64,000 bases of DNA from NCBI GenBank assembly GCA_034439755.1, contig JAWXAZ010000103.1, positions 17,898 through 81,897 on the forward strand, read 5' to 3'. The first letter of the stretch is position 1. The number at the start of each line of letters is the position of its first letter. Positions 27,117 through 35,944 of this stretch are shown piece by piece. The DNA is from B1 sp034439755 (GTDB lineage: Bacteria > Bacteroidota > Bacteroidia > UKL13-3). A program made the translations under genes and the position numbers. The notes under the pieces were generated by a model, which worked only from the letters and a program-made list of their open reading frames with translations, did no database searches and was not told the origin of the DNA.

Positions 27117-28211
27117 TTATTTACTTGGCATAATTATTTCAAAAGAGGTGCCTTGGTTCAGCTTAGAATCTACATCAATACTTGCACCTAATTTATCGAG
27201 CGCGTGTTTGGCATTGTATAAACCTATGCCCGATCCTACCCCTACGGCAGATGCCCTAAAAAACATCTCAAATATCTTGTGAATATAATCTGGGTCGATG
27301 CCAATTCCATTGTCTTCAACCCTAATAATTACAGAACCGCGATTGACTTTTACTTTAAAATTGATAAACTTATCTGTATTATCTTCCTTTTGATATTTAA
27401 TGGCGTTAGAAAGCAAATTTTGCAAGGCAACCAAAATAACCAAAGGATCGCTGCTAAATCGCTCGTTTTGCTCAACCACAACATTGATATGTATATTTTT
27501 GCTCTTGGCATCCGACTCATAAATCTCAATTAGATTTTCTAGCAAAACAGCAAAATCAATTTCTTTTATGGTTAGTTCTCCGCGCTTAATTTTATAATAT
27601 TCTAGCAGGTTATGAATAAACTCATCTAAGCGGTTTACGTTTTTATTAATTAAATCGGCGTACTCATATACCTCATTAAAATTCTGACTTTTGGCCAATA
27701 AATTTGATACCGCCAAAATACCCATGAGAGGCGACCTTAAATCATGAGAAACACTATAAACAAATCGGTCTAAATCCTTGTAGGCTTCTATCAGTTCTTT
27801 GTTTCTAATTTCAAGCTCATTCTTGGTAAAATAATACTCAAAACCCTCTTTCACAACCTTCTTAACCTCCGTTTCAACCCAAGGCTTTTTAATATACCTA
27901 AAAACTTGACCTTTGTTAATGGCATCGGTTAAAGATTGTAAATCACTGTAAGCTGTTAATAGAACCCTAAGCGGACGAGGATATAAAACGCGAACCTTTT
28001 CAAAAAGTTCAACGCCTGTCATTTTAGGCATTCTAAAATCGGATATGATAATTTGAGGGTCACATTCCTGCAGCATCTCCAGGGCCTCTTCGGGTGATGA
28101 GGCAAGCTTTATATCAAAGTCTAACCTAAAGGCAGCTTTAAAAGCTATTAGGTTGTTCTTTTCATCATCCACATATAAAACCAAGGGTTTTGTTGATTGT
28201 TGATCTATCAT
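27117..28211 (-). CDS. Hybrid response regulator / histidine kinase
   Basis: A 364-residue protein. Residues about 10-125 form a receiver domain with acidic pocket DDE (VLYVDDEKNN), phospho-Asp in IISDFRMP and Lys in RYIKKPW. From about 150 there is a HisKA helix (YSVSHDLRSPLMGIL, His in SHDLR) and an HATPase domain (QNLLSNAIKY, VEDNGIGID, GSGIGLYNAKHAL). It has no membrane segment, so it is cytoplasmic. The gene follows the 7TMR-DISM kinase gene by 10 bp, and its receiver closely resembles the response regulator at 33.4 kb. It probably takes phosphate from the membrane kinase and signals onward by its own kinase domain. Confidence 0.92.
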   Translation of the reverse strand: MIDQQSTKPLVLYVDDEKNNLIAFKAAFRLDFDIKLASSPEEALEMLQECDPQIIISDFRMPKMTGVELFEKVRVLYPRPLRVLLTAYSDLQSLTDAINKGQVFRYIKKPWVETEVKKVVKEGFEYYFTKNELEIRNKELIEAYKDLDRFVYSVSHDLRSPLMGILAVSNLLAKSQNFNEVYEYADLINKNVNRLDEFIHNLLEYYKIKRGELTIKEIDFAVLLENLIEIYESDAKSKNIHINVVVEQNERFSSDPLVILVALQNLLSNAIKYQKEDNTDKFINFKVKVNRGSVIIRVEDNGIGIDPDYIHKIFEMFFRASAVGVGSGIGLYNAKHALDKLGASIDVDSKLNQGTSFEIIMPSK

Positions 28212-28221
28212 TGTGAATTTT

Positions 28222-30357
28222 CTATAATATATGATTTAATTTTAATTTTAACTCGGCCACCGTACCAATTCCTTTTTTTGAACGCATATTAATATCTCCT
28301 TTATGCATTTCTATAGTTTTATAAACAATAGACATCCCAAGCCCTGTCCCTTGTCCAACAGGCTTAGTAGTAAAAAATGGTTCAAATATTTTCTTCATCA
28401 TTTCATCGTCCATTCCAGACCCATTATCTTCAAAGCTAATATAAACATATTCATTTTCCAACCTTGCTCCAATTGTTATCTCTCCGCCGTTCTGATTCGA
28501 GAACTTTTCATTCACAGCAAAAATGGAATTGCTTAATAAATTTAAAAACACCTGATTTAATTTCCCAGGATAACAGTCTATGTTTATACTCTTTTGATAA
28601 TTCTTTATGATTTTTATTTTCCCAAATTGATTGTTTAAAATGACCAAAGTAGATTCTATTCCTTCAATGATATCGGCATGAATAATGGTATCCTCATCAT
28701 TTCTGGCAAAAATCCTTAGTCCTTTTACAATTTCAGCAGTCCTATGCGCCCCCTCATCAATTCCCTTTAACAAAAAATCCATCTCTTCTTTTAAATATTC
28801 ATAATCGAGCTCCACTTTTAATCGCTCAATTTCTTTGAATTTAAAATCCAATGGCTTATCCATTAAACAAAGTTCTTCTATCTTAACCATTAATTCTTCT
28901 ATCATTCCAATATCCCTTTTCAGCGGATTAATATTGGACGTTACAAAATTAATAGGGTTGTTTATTTCGTGCGCAATACCCGCTGTTAATTGTCCTAAAG
29001 AAGCCATTTTTTCTTGCTCCACCAATTGAGATTGGGTTGCCTTTAAATCGTCTAATGCATTTGTTAATTGCGAATTTGATTTGGTTAAATCCAGTGTCTT
29101 TTCCTTCACCTTTTGCTCAAGCATGATGTTCTGCTCTTTAATTAAACGCTCATTTTCCAAAGCAGCAAAAAGCACCTCCTTCTCCTTTTCTTGCTTTTGC
29201 TTTTGCAGGATATTAATTTTATCGGCCAAGGCAAACGAAAGCAAAGCCACCTCTAAGGCTGCTCCCAGAGGTAAGGTATAGGTTGTAAACCAATTAAAGG
29301 GTAAAATACCTAAATTTCTAAACACAAAAAGAACAACCCCAAATATGAAAATAAACCAAGCTCCAATAAAGTATTTGGCAGAAGTAAACCCCTTATTATA
29401 AACCTTAAAGGCCATAATGAAAACCACAATAGCACCAGGTAAACCAATAACATCCATCATTCTGGCACTTATTTGATCATATCCCAATACCCTCACAACC
29501 CCCGACAAACCATAAATTACAGCAACCCCGCTAAGCAAATTATTTAACTTGGGTTCATACATTTTTCCATTCAAAAAATGTTGAATAAAGACCACAGCAA
29601 AAATTCCAGAACAGGCGGGTAAAACAACAATGGCATATTTATATAACAGGGGATATTGGTTCAGAACGTACTCAAACATATGTCCACTTAAGGAAATTTG
29701 GCCCAATCCTATAAAGAAAATATACAGCACATAATATAAATAGTTGGTATCCCTTGTTGAAGCAAAAACAAATAAGTTGTATAACAACATCACCATAATT
29801 ACGCCTATAAAGGCACCATAAATCATGTCTCTTAAATCATTGTTAGAAAAAGCAAAAAGGTCTGTCGATAATTTTATGGGCAACACCATTTGCTCTGTGC
29901 TCCTCACACAAAAGTAAAGTTCCACCTTTTCATTGTAAGCGGCGTTAACTAAGAATTTCTGGTAGGTGCCATTGTATTTTCTCTTCAAAAAACCATCTCC
30001 AAGAAAGTTATAATCCATTGGCGTTTCTGTTAAAGTATCTCTATAAATGGATATCGAATCTATTAAAGGATTCTCAAAAACAACCATCAATGAATGGCTT
30101 TTAGACCTGTTTATGAATTCCAATTTTACCCACACAGGGTGCTTTACATAAGCTAGGTCTAACTTGGCGGGCATTGCTTTGCCTTGCTGCATGGCCAATC
30201 TTACCTCACCAAAACCCTGCACTCCTGAGCTGTCAATATAAATTGAAGCATGTTTTACAATCAGTTCGCTCCCCCCACTAAACACAAATGGATTTTGTGC
30301 CAATGCGCCTTGCATAGTGAAAATAAATAAAAAAATTAGCCCTATCCTATTTCTCAT
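28222..30357 (-). CDS. 7TMR-DISM sensor histidine kinase
   Basis: A 711-residue membrane kinase. It has a signal peptide (LIFLFIFTMQGALAQ), an extracellular DISMED2-type domain (about 25-180) of the kind that binds carbohydrate-like ligands, and seven membrane helices (about 190-390, from DMIYGAFIGVIMVML to ALLSFALADKI). A coiled coil follows, then a HisKA-type segment (KMASLGQLTAGIAHEINNPINF, His in AHEINNP) and an HATPase domain (FLNLLSNSIFAV, EDNGSGMD, GQGTGLGMSIVYK). It overlaps the GNAT gene by 11 bp and precedes the REC-kinase gene, forming one operon that starts with the E1-nitroreductase fusion gene. Its external ligand is unknown. Confidence 0.93.
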   Translation of the reverse strand: MRNRIGLIFLFIFTMQGALAQNPFVFSGGSELIVKHASIYIDSSGVQGFGEVRLAMQQGKAMPAKLDLAYVKHPVWVKLEFINRSKSHSLMVVFENPLIDSISIYRDTLTETPMDYNFLGDGFLKRKYNGTYQKFLVNAAYNEKVELYFCVRSTEQMVLPIKLSTDLFAFSNNDLRDMIYGAFIGVIMVMLLYNLFVFASTRDTNYLYYVLYIFFIGLGQISLSGHMFEYVLNQYPLLYKYAIVVLPACSGIFAVVFIQHFLNGKMYEPKLNNLLSGVAVIYGLSGVVRVLGYDQISARMMDVIGLPGAIVVFIMAFKVYNKGFTSAKYFIGAWFIFIFGVVLFVFRNLGILPFNWFTTYTLPLGAALEVALLSFALADKINILQKQKQEKEKEVLFAALENERLIKEQNIMLEQKVKEKTLDLTKSNSQLTNALDDLKATQSQLVEQEKMASLGQLTAGIAHEINNPINFVTSNINPLKRDIGMIEELMVKIEELCLMDKPLDFKFKEIERLKVELDYEYLKEEMDFLLKGIDEGAHRTAEIVKGLRIFARNDEDTIIHADIIEGIESTLVILNNQFGKIKIIKNYQKSINIDCYPGKLNQVFLNLLSNSIFAVNEKFSNQNGGEITIGARLENEYVYISFEDNGSGMDDEMMKKIFEPFFTTKPVGQGTGLGMSIVYKTIEMHKGDINMRSKKGIGTVAELKLKLNHIL

Positions 30358-31042
30358 TCGCTATATGTAAATCGTATTTAAAATCCATTTCCCCTTTCGG
30401 ACCTTTCTCATGCGAGGTGCCCATCAGATTCTCGCGTATGCGCCAAATAGCATCTTGCTCAATTGGATTTGCCGAAGGTATTTCTTTTAAATTATTAATT
30501 ATTAATGCCGTTGCCGTAAGGTCTTCTTTTGGGTAATAAAACGTACCATTATTACCCAACTCCCTAATTACCTCAAAGCCAACCTTTAAGCAGTTTCGCA
30601 AAGTACCAGGAGAACACAACGCCGTTAAATATTGAATATTTAATTGATCTGCAATGGCTACACCAACCCTGCCCATATAAATACTGCCTATTCCAAAGCC
30701 TGCTGCCTCCTTCGAATTCCACAAACCACAAAACTCAGCCACATTATTATGGCCCAAATTATCGGCATAGGTGTAAATTTTATCATCCAAAATCGCAATC
30801 GCATCCTCCATTGGCATCCTCAATTTCTTGCTCTTTATTTGAATTCGCCCGCCTCCATAAACTTTTTTACCATCCTCCGATTCAACTATTATGGCGTAAG
30901 TATTTGGGTCATCAATCCAATCTGCATTTAATGAGGTTACCTTGGTAACGCCATAAGATTCTAAAACTAAATGATGCCCCTTTATATACCGCAAACATGC
31001 TAAATGATCTTCGGTAACCTTAAATGCCCTAATATTTATCAT
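30347..31042 (-). CDS. GNAT-fold acyltransferase
   Basis: A 231-residue protein with an acyltransferase-like core: MINIRAFKVTEDHLACLRYIKG, EDGKKVYGGGRIQ, VAEFCGLWNSKEAAGFGIGSIYMGRVGVAIADQL and LTALCSPGTLRNCLKVGFEVI. The pattern resembles GNAT acetyltransferases and N-acyl amino acid/autoinducer synthases (E-x-x-x-L and A-x-G-hydrophobic helix), but I cannot assign a donor or acceptor. Its start overlaps the stop of the E1-nitroreductase gene by 4 bp (ATGA), so the two are translationally coupled and probably act in one pathway. A small signalling molecule as product is conceivable because two kinase genes follow. Confidence 0.75.
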   Translation of the reverse strand: MINIRAFKVTEDHLACLRYIKGHHLVLESYGVTKVTSLNADWIDDPNTYAIIVESEDGKKVYGGGRIQIKSKKLRMPMEDAIAILDDKIYTYADNLGHNNVAEFCGLWNSKEAAGFGIGSIYMGRVGVAIADQLNIQYLTALCSPGTLRNCLKVGFEVIRELGNNGTFYYPKEDLTATALIINNLKEIPSANPIEQDAIWRIRENLMGTSHEKGPKGEMDFKYDLHIANEK

Positions 31043-33285
31043 TGGTTTATATCAAAAATTATTTTGTTTGTAGTGCGACGTAAGGACCTTTTTGCTGGCG
31101 CCTTTTCTTTTGCAATTCTAAATATAAAAACAATTTCTTGCGACAATAATTCTGGTAAAATTTTGTAAAAATTTTCGCCCATCACTTTTAGCCTTTCGCA
31201 ATAATCTTGGTCAAATCCCACTCCATTTCCATGGTTTAATCGGGCCATTAAGAAACTAAATTGAGTTACTGGCTGAACCGACAAATTTAACAAATTAGCC
31301 TCTAGCCACACCTTCTCTAAAAATTCACCCGCATGCAAATAAGCCTCCAAACTATGAAAAGGCATGCTAATTAATCCCAATGCAGATGAATTGGCCACTG
31401 CTTTTTTTGTCGTTTTCTTAAAGGCATCGCCTCCACCAATTCGCCTTAAATATTCCATGGCCATTCGACTATTCGCAATTCTTAAAGCAATTTTTTCTGC
31501 CTTGCTTAAATTCAACGTATCAATATCTAACCCATCGCCACTTTCCAAAATTTCCTTGGCATCAAACCGCAGCTCTTTTGTAAAGATATCTTCGTGCCCT
31601 TGGGGATGCAACAACAACATCATTTCGGCTGTTGACAATATCTCAGCCATGGCATTCATTTTATCCAAATCTTCCACCAAATGCAATTTGCCATGAACCT
31701 GGTTGATTGAGATATTGAGCAAGCTGTTTCGCTCCACATCGCTCAACAAAAGCCTGCTGCCAATGTCTCTATTGGTAACCCGACTAAATATTGCAGAAGT
31801 TCTTTTATCAATAATTGGTTCAGACAGCTTTTCAAAATAACAAGATGCCACCAACAATGGCTCTTCTGTGGCAGGAAAATAAGTAACTTGCGTGGCAAAA
31901 CCCAATTCGCCAGCGGCCAATCTTATATTCTCAACCATGGCGCCAAATGCCACATAAGTGCCCAAATTATTAAAATCTAACAGCGATTCAGAATAATATT
32001 TATCGTGGATTAAACACAAATAACCCTTGGTAAAAGTAATTCGCCAAGGTTGACAATTTCCTCCAGATGGCGCGGCAATTGCGGCTTTTATGATAGCCGC
32101 CTTTTCCTCTTTTGTTAAATTTTCTTTTTTCGGTTCGAACCAAAATGCATTTAAAATTTTAGTGATTTCATCGTTGCTTAGAGGATGGTCAATTACCTGC
32201 AAACTTTGCGCTTTTACGCTTTCTGGTTCTGGTACTAATTTATCTAAATCGATATAAAACCGCCCCGAAACAGTAGATTGGTTCAGCAATATTTTCCTAG
32301 ATAATTCTGCTGCAACCCCGCCTCCTAATGTAACCGCAGATGCCAATTGAGGCCAACTTACAATGGTATTTTGAACCTCCAACATACTTGCCTTCATGCG
32401 CTCCGATAGGGCATTTAGTCCAACCATAGGCAACAAATATTCTATCTTATCTTCCTGACTAAGTCCCTTTAACTTTTTGGGATCCAAGTTGCCCACCAAG
32501 CCATGCAAAATGGGTCTGTTACTTTCCAAATCAAATCGCTCAATGTCTAACAAGCCCCTATCACTGGTTTCCATTAATACCGGAATGCCCATTTCCTTTG
32601 CTTTATACCTTGCAAGTATTTTTATGTCTAAACCATCGCACTCTTCTATCAATAAGTCTAATTTTCCATTTGGATTCAAAAAGGCATCAATATTATCTTC
32701 ATTAATACCATCGTTGTAAATAAAAACTTTTAGAAATGGGTCTAACTCCACAATTTCTCTGGCACAGATAAGCGTTTTGGCTTCGCCAATTTGAAAAATC
32801 TTACCCCTAAGTCTATTCAAATTACTGAGGTCTAATAAATCAAAATCGGCCAAGTGAATTTCTCCAAAACTGCGCTCCATGGCCATGGTCATGGCAACCG
32901 ACTGACCCACACTTAAACCAATAACGCCCACCTTCTTTTTGCTTAAAAGAGATTGTTCTTCGGGGGTAATTTTATATTGATTTCGATTGGTGCGCAGTTC
33001 AATAAATTCAGCTTCGGGCAATGTATGCACCAAATGCTTATTCCAAGGATAAAACACCCAAGTTCCATAAGAAACTGGATCAACCCCATTTAAATATTCT
33101 TTAACTTTTTCTTGAATATTATCGGGTTTAATTTGCTGCTTCGGATGCCTACATTTTACCAACTCGGCTAATTGCGCCAAAATGGTATCGTGCAAATAAA
33201 GATCCTCTAAATTAGAATGATTATTAATAAAATAATCAACATCGGAGATGGTTTTAAAATGATAAAACTCAGGGGTTATGCGCAT
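31039..33285 (-). CDS. Rv1355c-like fusion: ThiF/E1-type adenylyltransferase plus nitroreductase
   Basis: A 748-residue two-domain protein. The first half (about 90-330) is a ThiF/E1-like nucleotide-binding domain (KKVGVIGLSVGQSVAMTMAM, HLADFDLLDLSNLNRLRG, IGEAKTLICAREI) that should adenylate a carboxylate. The second half (about 370-740) is a nitroreductase-like FMN domain (KAAIAAPSGGNCQPWRITF, NNLGTYVAFGAMVENIRLAA). This arrangement is that of the Rv1355c family, whose function is unknown. The ATG at 33285 (MRITPEFYHF) was preferred to a TTG at 33318. It is the first gene of an operon with GNAT and two kinase genes, divergent from a response-regulator gene. Confidence 0.85.
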   Translation of the reverse strand: MRITPEFYHFKTISDVDYFINNHSNLEDLYLHDTILAQLAELVKCRHPKQQIKPDNIQEKVKEYLNGVDPVSYGTWVFYPWNKHLVHTLPEAEFIELRTNRNQYKITPEEQSLLSKKKVGVIGLSVGQSVAMTMAMERSFGEIHLADFDLLDLSNLNRLRGKIFQIGEAKTLICAREIVELDPFLKVFIYNDGINEDNIDAFLNPNGKLDLLIEECDGLDIKILARYKAKEMGIPVLMETSDRGLLDIERFDLESNRPILHGLVGNLDPKKLKGLSQEDKIEYLLPMVGLNALSERMKASMLEVQNTIVSWPQLASAVTLGGGVAAELSRKILLNQSTVSGRFYIDLDKLVPEPESVKAQSLQVIDHPLSNDEITKILNAFWFEPKKENLTKEEKAAIIKAAIAAPSGGNCQPWRITFTKGYLCLIHDKYYSESLLDFNNLGTYVAFGAMVENIRLAAGELGFATQVTYFPATEEPLLVASCYFEKLSEPIIDKRTSAIFSRVTNRDIGSRLLLSDVERNSLLNISINQVHGKLHLVEDLDKMNAMAEILSTAEMMLLLHPQGHEDIFTKELRFDAKEILESGDGLDIDTLNLSKAEKIALRIANSRMAMEYLRRIGGGDAFKKTTKKAVANSSALGLISMPFHSLEAYLHAGEFLEKVWLEANLLNLSVQPVTQFSFLMARLNHGNGVGFDQDYCERLKVMGENFYKILPELLSQEIVFIFRIAKEKAPAKRSLRRTTNKIIFDINQ

Positions 33286-33386
33286 ATTACTCTTACCATT
33301 TAAAAAGAAATTAAGCAATTAAAATTATTTTTAGCGCAATATAAATAGAATTAATTAAATTTGCCAGAGTAAAGTTATAAACACCA

Positions 33387-33860
33387 ATGGAGAATAAAAT
33401 CAAAATTCTTTATGTAGACGATGAAGAAAACAACCTTGTATCTTTTAAGGCCTGTTTTAGAATAAAGTATGAAGTTCATGTGGCAATTAGCGCCACTGTG
33501 GCTTTAGAAATTCTAGACAAGCATCAAGACATGCAGGTAGTGATTACAGATCAAAGAATGCCAGAAATTACGGGGGTCGAATTTCTGAAAATTTTGATTG
33601 AGAAACACCCCAATCCAATTAGAATTATGCTCACTGGTTTTGCCAATTTTGCAGATACGGTAGATGCTGTTAATTTGGGTAAAATATTTAATTACCTCAA
33701 TAAACCTTGGGAAGAAAAGTCGTTAGATGAAACCATTCAGAAGGCCATCGAAAAATTTAAGGAAGAGGATTTAATTAGAAACAAAGCACAGCAAACAGAA
33801 AGGGCCGAAAGGGTTGCAGATCAAATGGAATTTATCCTTAGACAAGAACTGCTTTCTTAA
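33387..33860 (+). CDS. Single-domain response regulator
   Basis: A 157-residue receiver protein: ILYVDDEENNLVSF (acidic pocket), VVITDQRMPEITG (phospho-Asp), MLTGFAN (Thr) and NYLNKPWEE (Lys). After about residue 125 it has only a charged helix, with no DNA-binding or enzyme domain, so it acts through protein contacts. It is divergent from the E1-nitroreductase gene with about 100 bp between, and its receiver closely matches that of the REC-kinase at 27-28 kb. Both probably belong to the same signalling cluster. Confidence 0.92.
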   Translation: MENKIKILYVDDEENNLVSFKACFRIKYEVHVAISATVALEILDKHQDMQVVITDQRMPEITGVEFLKILIEKHPNPIRIMLTGFANFADTVDAVNLGKIFNYLNKPWEEKSLDETIQKAIEKFKEEDLIRNKAQQTERAERVADQMEFILRQELLS

Positions 33861-33863
33861 TAA

Positions 33864-34805
33864 TTATTTGAGTTTAACCAAGGTGGCTCCCCCACCAAAT
33901 TGCAATATATCTGCATCTTCAAATGACCCTACCACTTCTGGGTGCTTGCCTAAGTAGGTGCGTATTTTATTTTTAAGGTAGGCATTGCCCACTCCGTGAA
34001 TGAACACAATTTCTGGCATGTGGCTAACAAAGGCAGATTCCAATGTTTTAGTAAAAACATCCATTTGAAAGGCGGTAATATCATTGGAACTTCCATATCC
34101 ATTGCGTTGCAAGGCCTCGTAATGTAAATCGATGATACGCGATGGCTTTGCTTTCAAATCAATTGGTTCGGCCAGAATCTTTTCTGAAAAATCGTGCGAC
34201 TTAAGGGCTTGCAAATTCAATTTCTCTAATTTTTCATCTAGCCTAAAAACATAGGCTTGCTTGCTTAAGAAAAAGCAATGTTTCCAGTACTGATGAAAAG
34301 TCTTGGCCGTAAAATTTAGTGTGGCCGAAATACTGGTAGCTACAATTACACTGATAGGTTCAATGGGCAACAAAACAAAATGATAGCTAGGCCATTGCTC
34401 AAAGCTATTGAGCGTGTTCTTTCCTATAATTTTGGTTTCATCGCGCTCCAATTTTAGCGATTGATTTAGATGATAAACGCCTTGTATCTTGTGGTAAACC
34501 AAAATCACCACAGAATCGCTTAAATTATTATGAAGATAGGCGTTAAGATTGGTGTCGCCTTCGCGCTCAAAAGCTAGAAAAATACCAAGTGGATTGTTGC
34601 TTGCGGCACGAAAAGGTTTAGCACCAGGGGCTTCGTTATTTCCAGCTTTTTCTTCAAACTTTATCTTTACTACTTCCGAAATAAGCACAGGAATTTCAAA
34701 ATCACTGTCAACCGTTACGCCTATTTGCGATTTGCCTAATATTGAGGTGACAATTCCTTCCATGTTTTCATTCAGGAACCTAACCTTATCACCTAATTGT
34801 ATCAT
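33864..34805 (-). CDS. DUF2027 and Smr domain protein
   Basis: A 313-residue protein. An N-terminal DUF2027 part begins IQLGDKVRFLNENMEGIVTSI, and the C-terminal Smr domain (about 225-313) contains IDLHYEAL, MPEIVFIHGVGNAYLKNKI and the end LQFGGGATLVKL. The Smr domain occurs in MutS2 and can cleave nucleic acids; the role of this two-domain form is unknown. It lies 2 bp after the ychF stop, and both may be transcribed together. Confidence 0.88.
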   Translation of the reverse strand: MIQLGDKVRFLNENMEGIVTSILGKSQIGVTVDSDFEIPVLISEVVKIKFEEKAGNNEAPGAKPFRAASNNPLGIFLAFEREGDTNLNAYLHNNLSDSVVILVYHKIQGVYHLNQSLKLERDETKIIGKNTLNSFEQWPSYHFVLLPIEPISVIVATSISATLNFTAKTFHQYWKHCFFLSKQAYVFRLDEKLEKLNLQALKSHDFSEKILAEPIDLKAKPSRIIDLHYEALQRNGYGSSNDITAFQMDVFTKTLESAFVSHMPEIVFIHGVGNAYLKNKIRTYLGKHPEVVGSFEDADILQFGGGATLVKLK

Positions 34806-34807
34806 TT

Positions 34808-35905
34808 TTATACGTTAAATTTAAAGTGCATTACATCACCATCTTGAACCAAATATTCTTTGCCTTCCATGCTTAATTTCCCAACCTCACGGCAAGCAGA
34901 TTCGCTACCATATTGAACATAATCGGCATAATGAATCACCTCTGCCTTTATAAAACCGCGCTCAAAATCGGTGTGAATTACCCCAGCAGCTTGAGGTGCC
35001 TTAAAACCTCTATGAATGGTCCAAGCTCTTACCTCTTGCACGCCTGCTGTAAAATAGGTAATTAGGTTTAGCAAACTGTAAGCCGCATGAATCAATTTAG
35101 CCACACCCGATTCTTCCAAACCTAAGTCACTTAAAAAGGCTGTTCTGTCCTCAAAACTGTCGAGTAAGGTAATTTCTGCCTCAATAGCAGCACTAATCAC
35201 CAACACTTCAGCCTTTTCATTTTTAATAGCTTCCTTCACCTTTTCTACGTGCACATTTCCTTTAACCACGCTAGCCTCATCCACATTACATACATATAAA
35301 ACGGGCTTTAAAGTAAGCAAACACAAATCGGCCACTTGCTCTAATTCGTCTTCAGTAGCTACTAGCGTACGTGCATTTAAGCCATTCTCTAAATGGTCCT
35401 TAAATTTATTTAAAACTATTTCTGTTTTAACCGCCTCCTTATCGCCTGTCTTTGCAGCACGCGCGGTTTTCATTAATTTTTTCTCTATTGAATCAATATC
35501 CTTTAATTGCAATTCGGTATCAATTACATCCTTATCGCGCAATGGATTTACATTGCCATCCACATGAATAATATTATCGTCCTCGAAACAACGCAATACA
35601 TGTATAATGGCATCTGTTTCTCTAATATTTCCCAAAAATTGATTGCCTAAACCTTCTCCTTTGCTCGCTCCTTTTACCAACCCAGCAATGTCTACAATCT
35701 CAATGGTGGTTGGCACCATTCTGTTTGGCTTTACAAACTCGGCCAACTTGTTCATCCTGGCATCTGGTACAGTTATTACGCCAACATTGGGCTCAATGGT
35801 ACAAAAAGGAAAGTTTGCTGCCTGTGCTTTTGCATTGCTTAAACAATTAAATAAAGTCGATTTTCCTACATTGGGCAAGCCCACTATTCCACACTGTAAT
35901 GCCAT
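34808..35905 (-). CDS. ychF: Redox-regulated ATPase YchF (Obg-family)
   Basis: A 365-residue TRAFAC-class P-loop protein of the YchF/OLA1 type, which prefers ATP to GTP and associates with ribosomes. Motifs: G1 GLPNVGKSTLFN (8-19), G3 DIAGLVKGASKGEGLGN, G4-type NVDEAS and the C-terminal TGS domain (RAWTIHRGFKAPQAAGVIHTDFERGF, DGDVMHFKFNV). The length is normal. It is followed closely by the Smr gene. Confidence 0.96.
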   Translation of the reverse strand: MALQCGIVGLPNVGKSTLFNCLSNAKAQAANFPFCTIEPNVGVITVPDARMNKLAEFVKPNRMVPTTIEIVDIAGLVKGASKGEGLGNQFLGNIRETDAIIHVLRCFEDDNIIHVDGNVNPLRDKDVIDTELQLKDIDSIEKKLMKTARAAKTGDKEAVKTEIVLNKFKDHLENGLNARTLVATEDELEQVADLCLLTLKPVLYVCNVDEASVVKGNVHVEKVKEAIKNEKAEVLVISAAIEAEITLLDSFEDRTAFLSDLGLEESGVAKLIHAAYSLLNLITYFTAGVQEVRAWTIHRGFKAPQAAGVIHTDFERGFIKAEVIHYADYVQYGSESACREVGKLSMEGKEYLVQDGDVMHFKFNV

Positions 35906-35944
35906 TTTATTTTAGAATTTTTAGGTTATTATGTTAATCTATTA

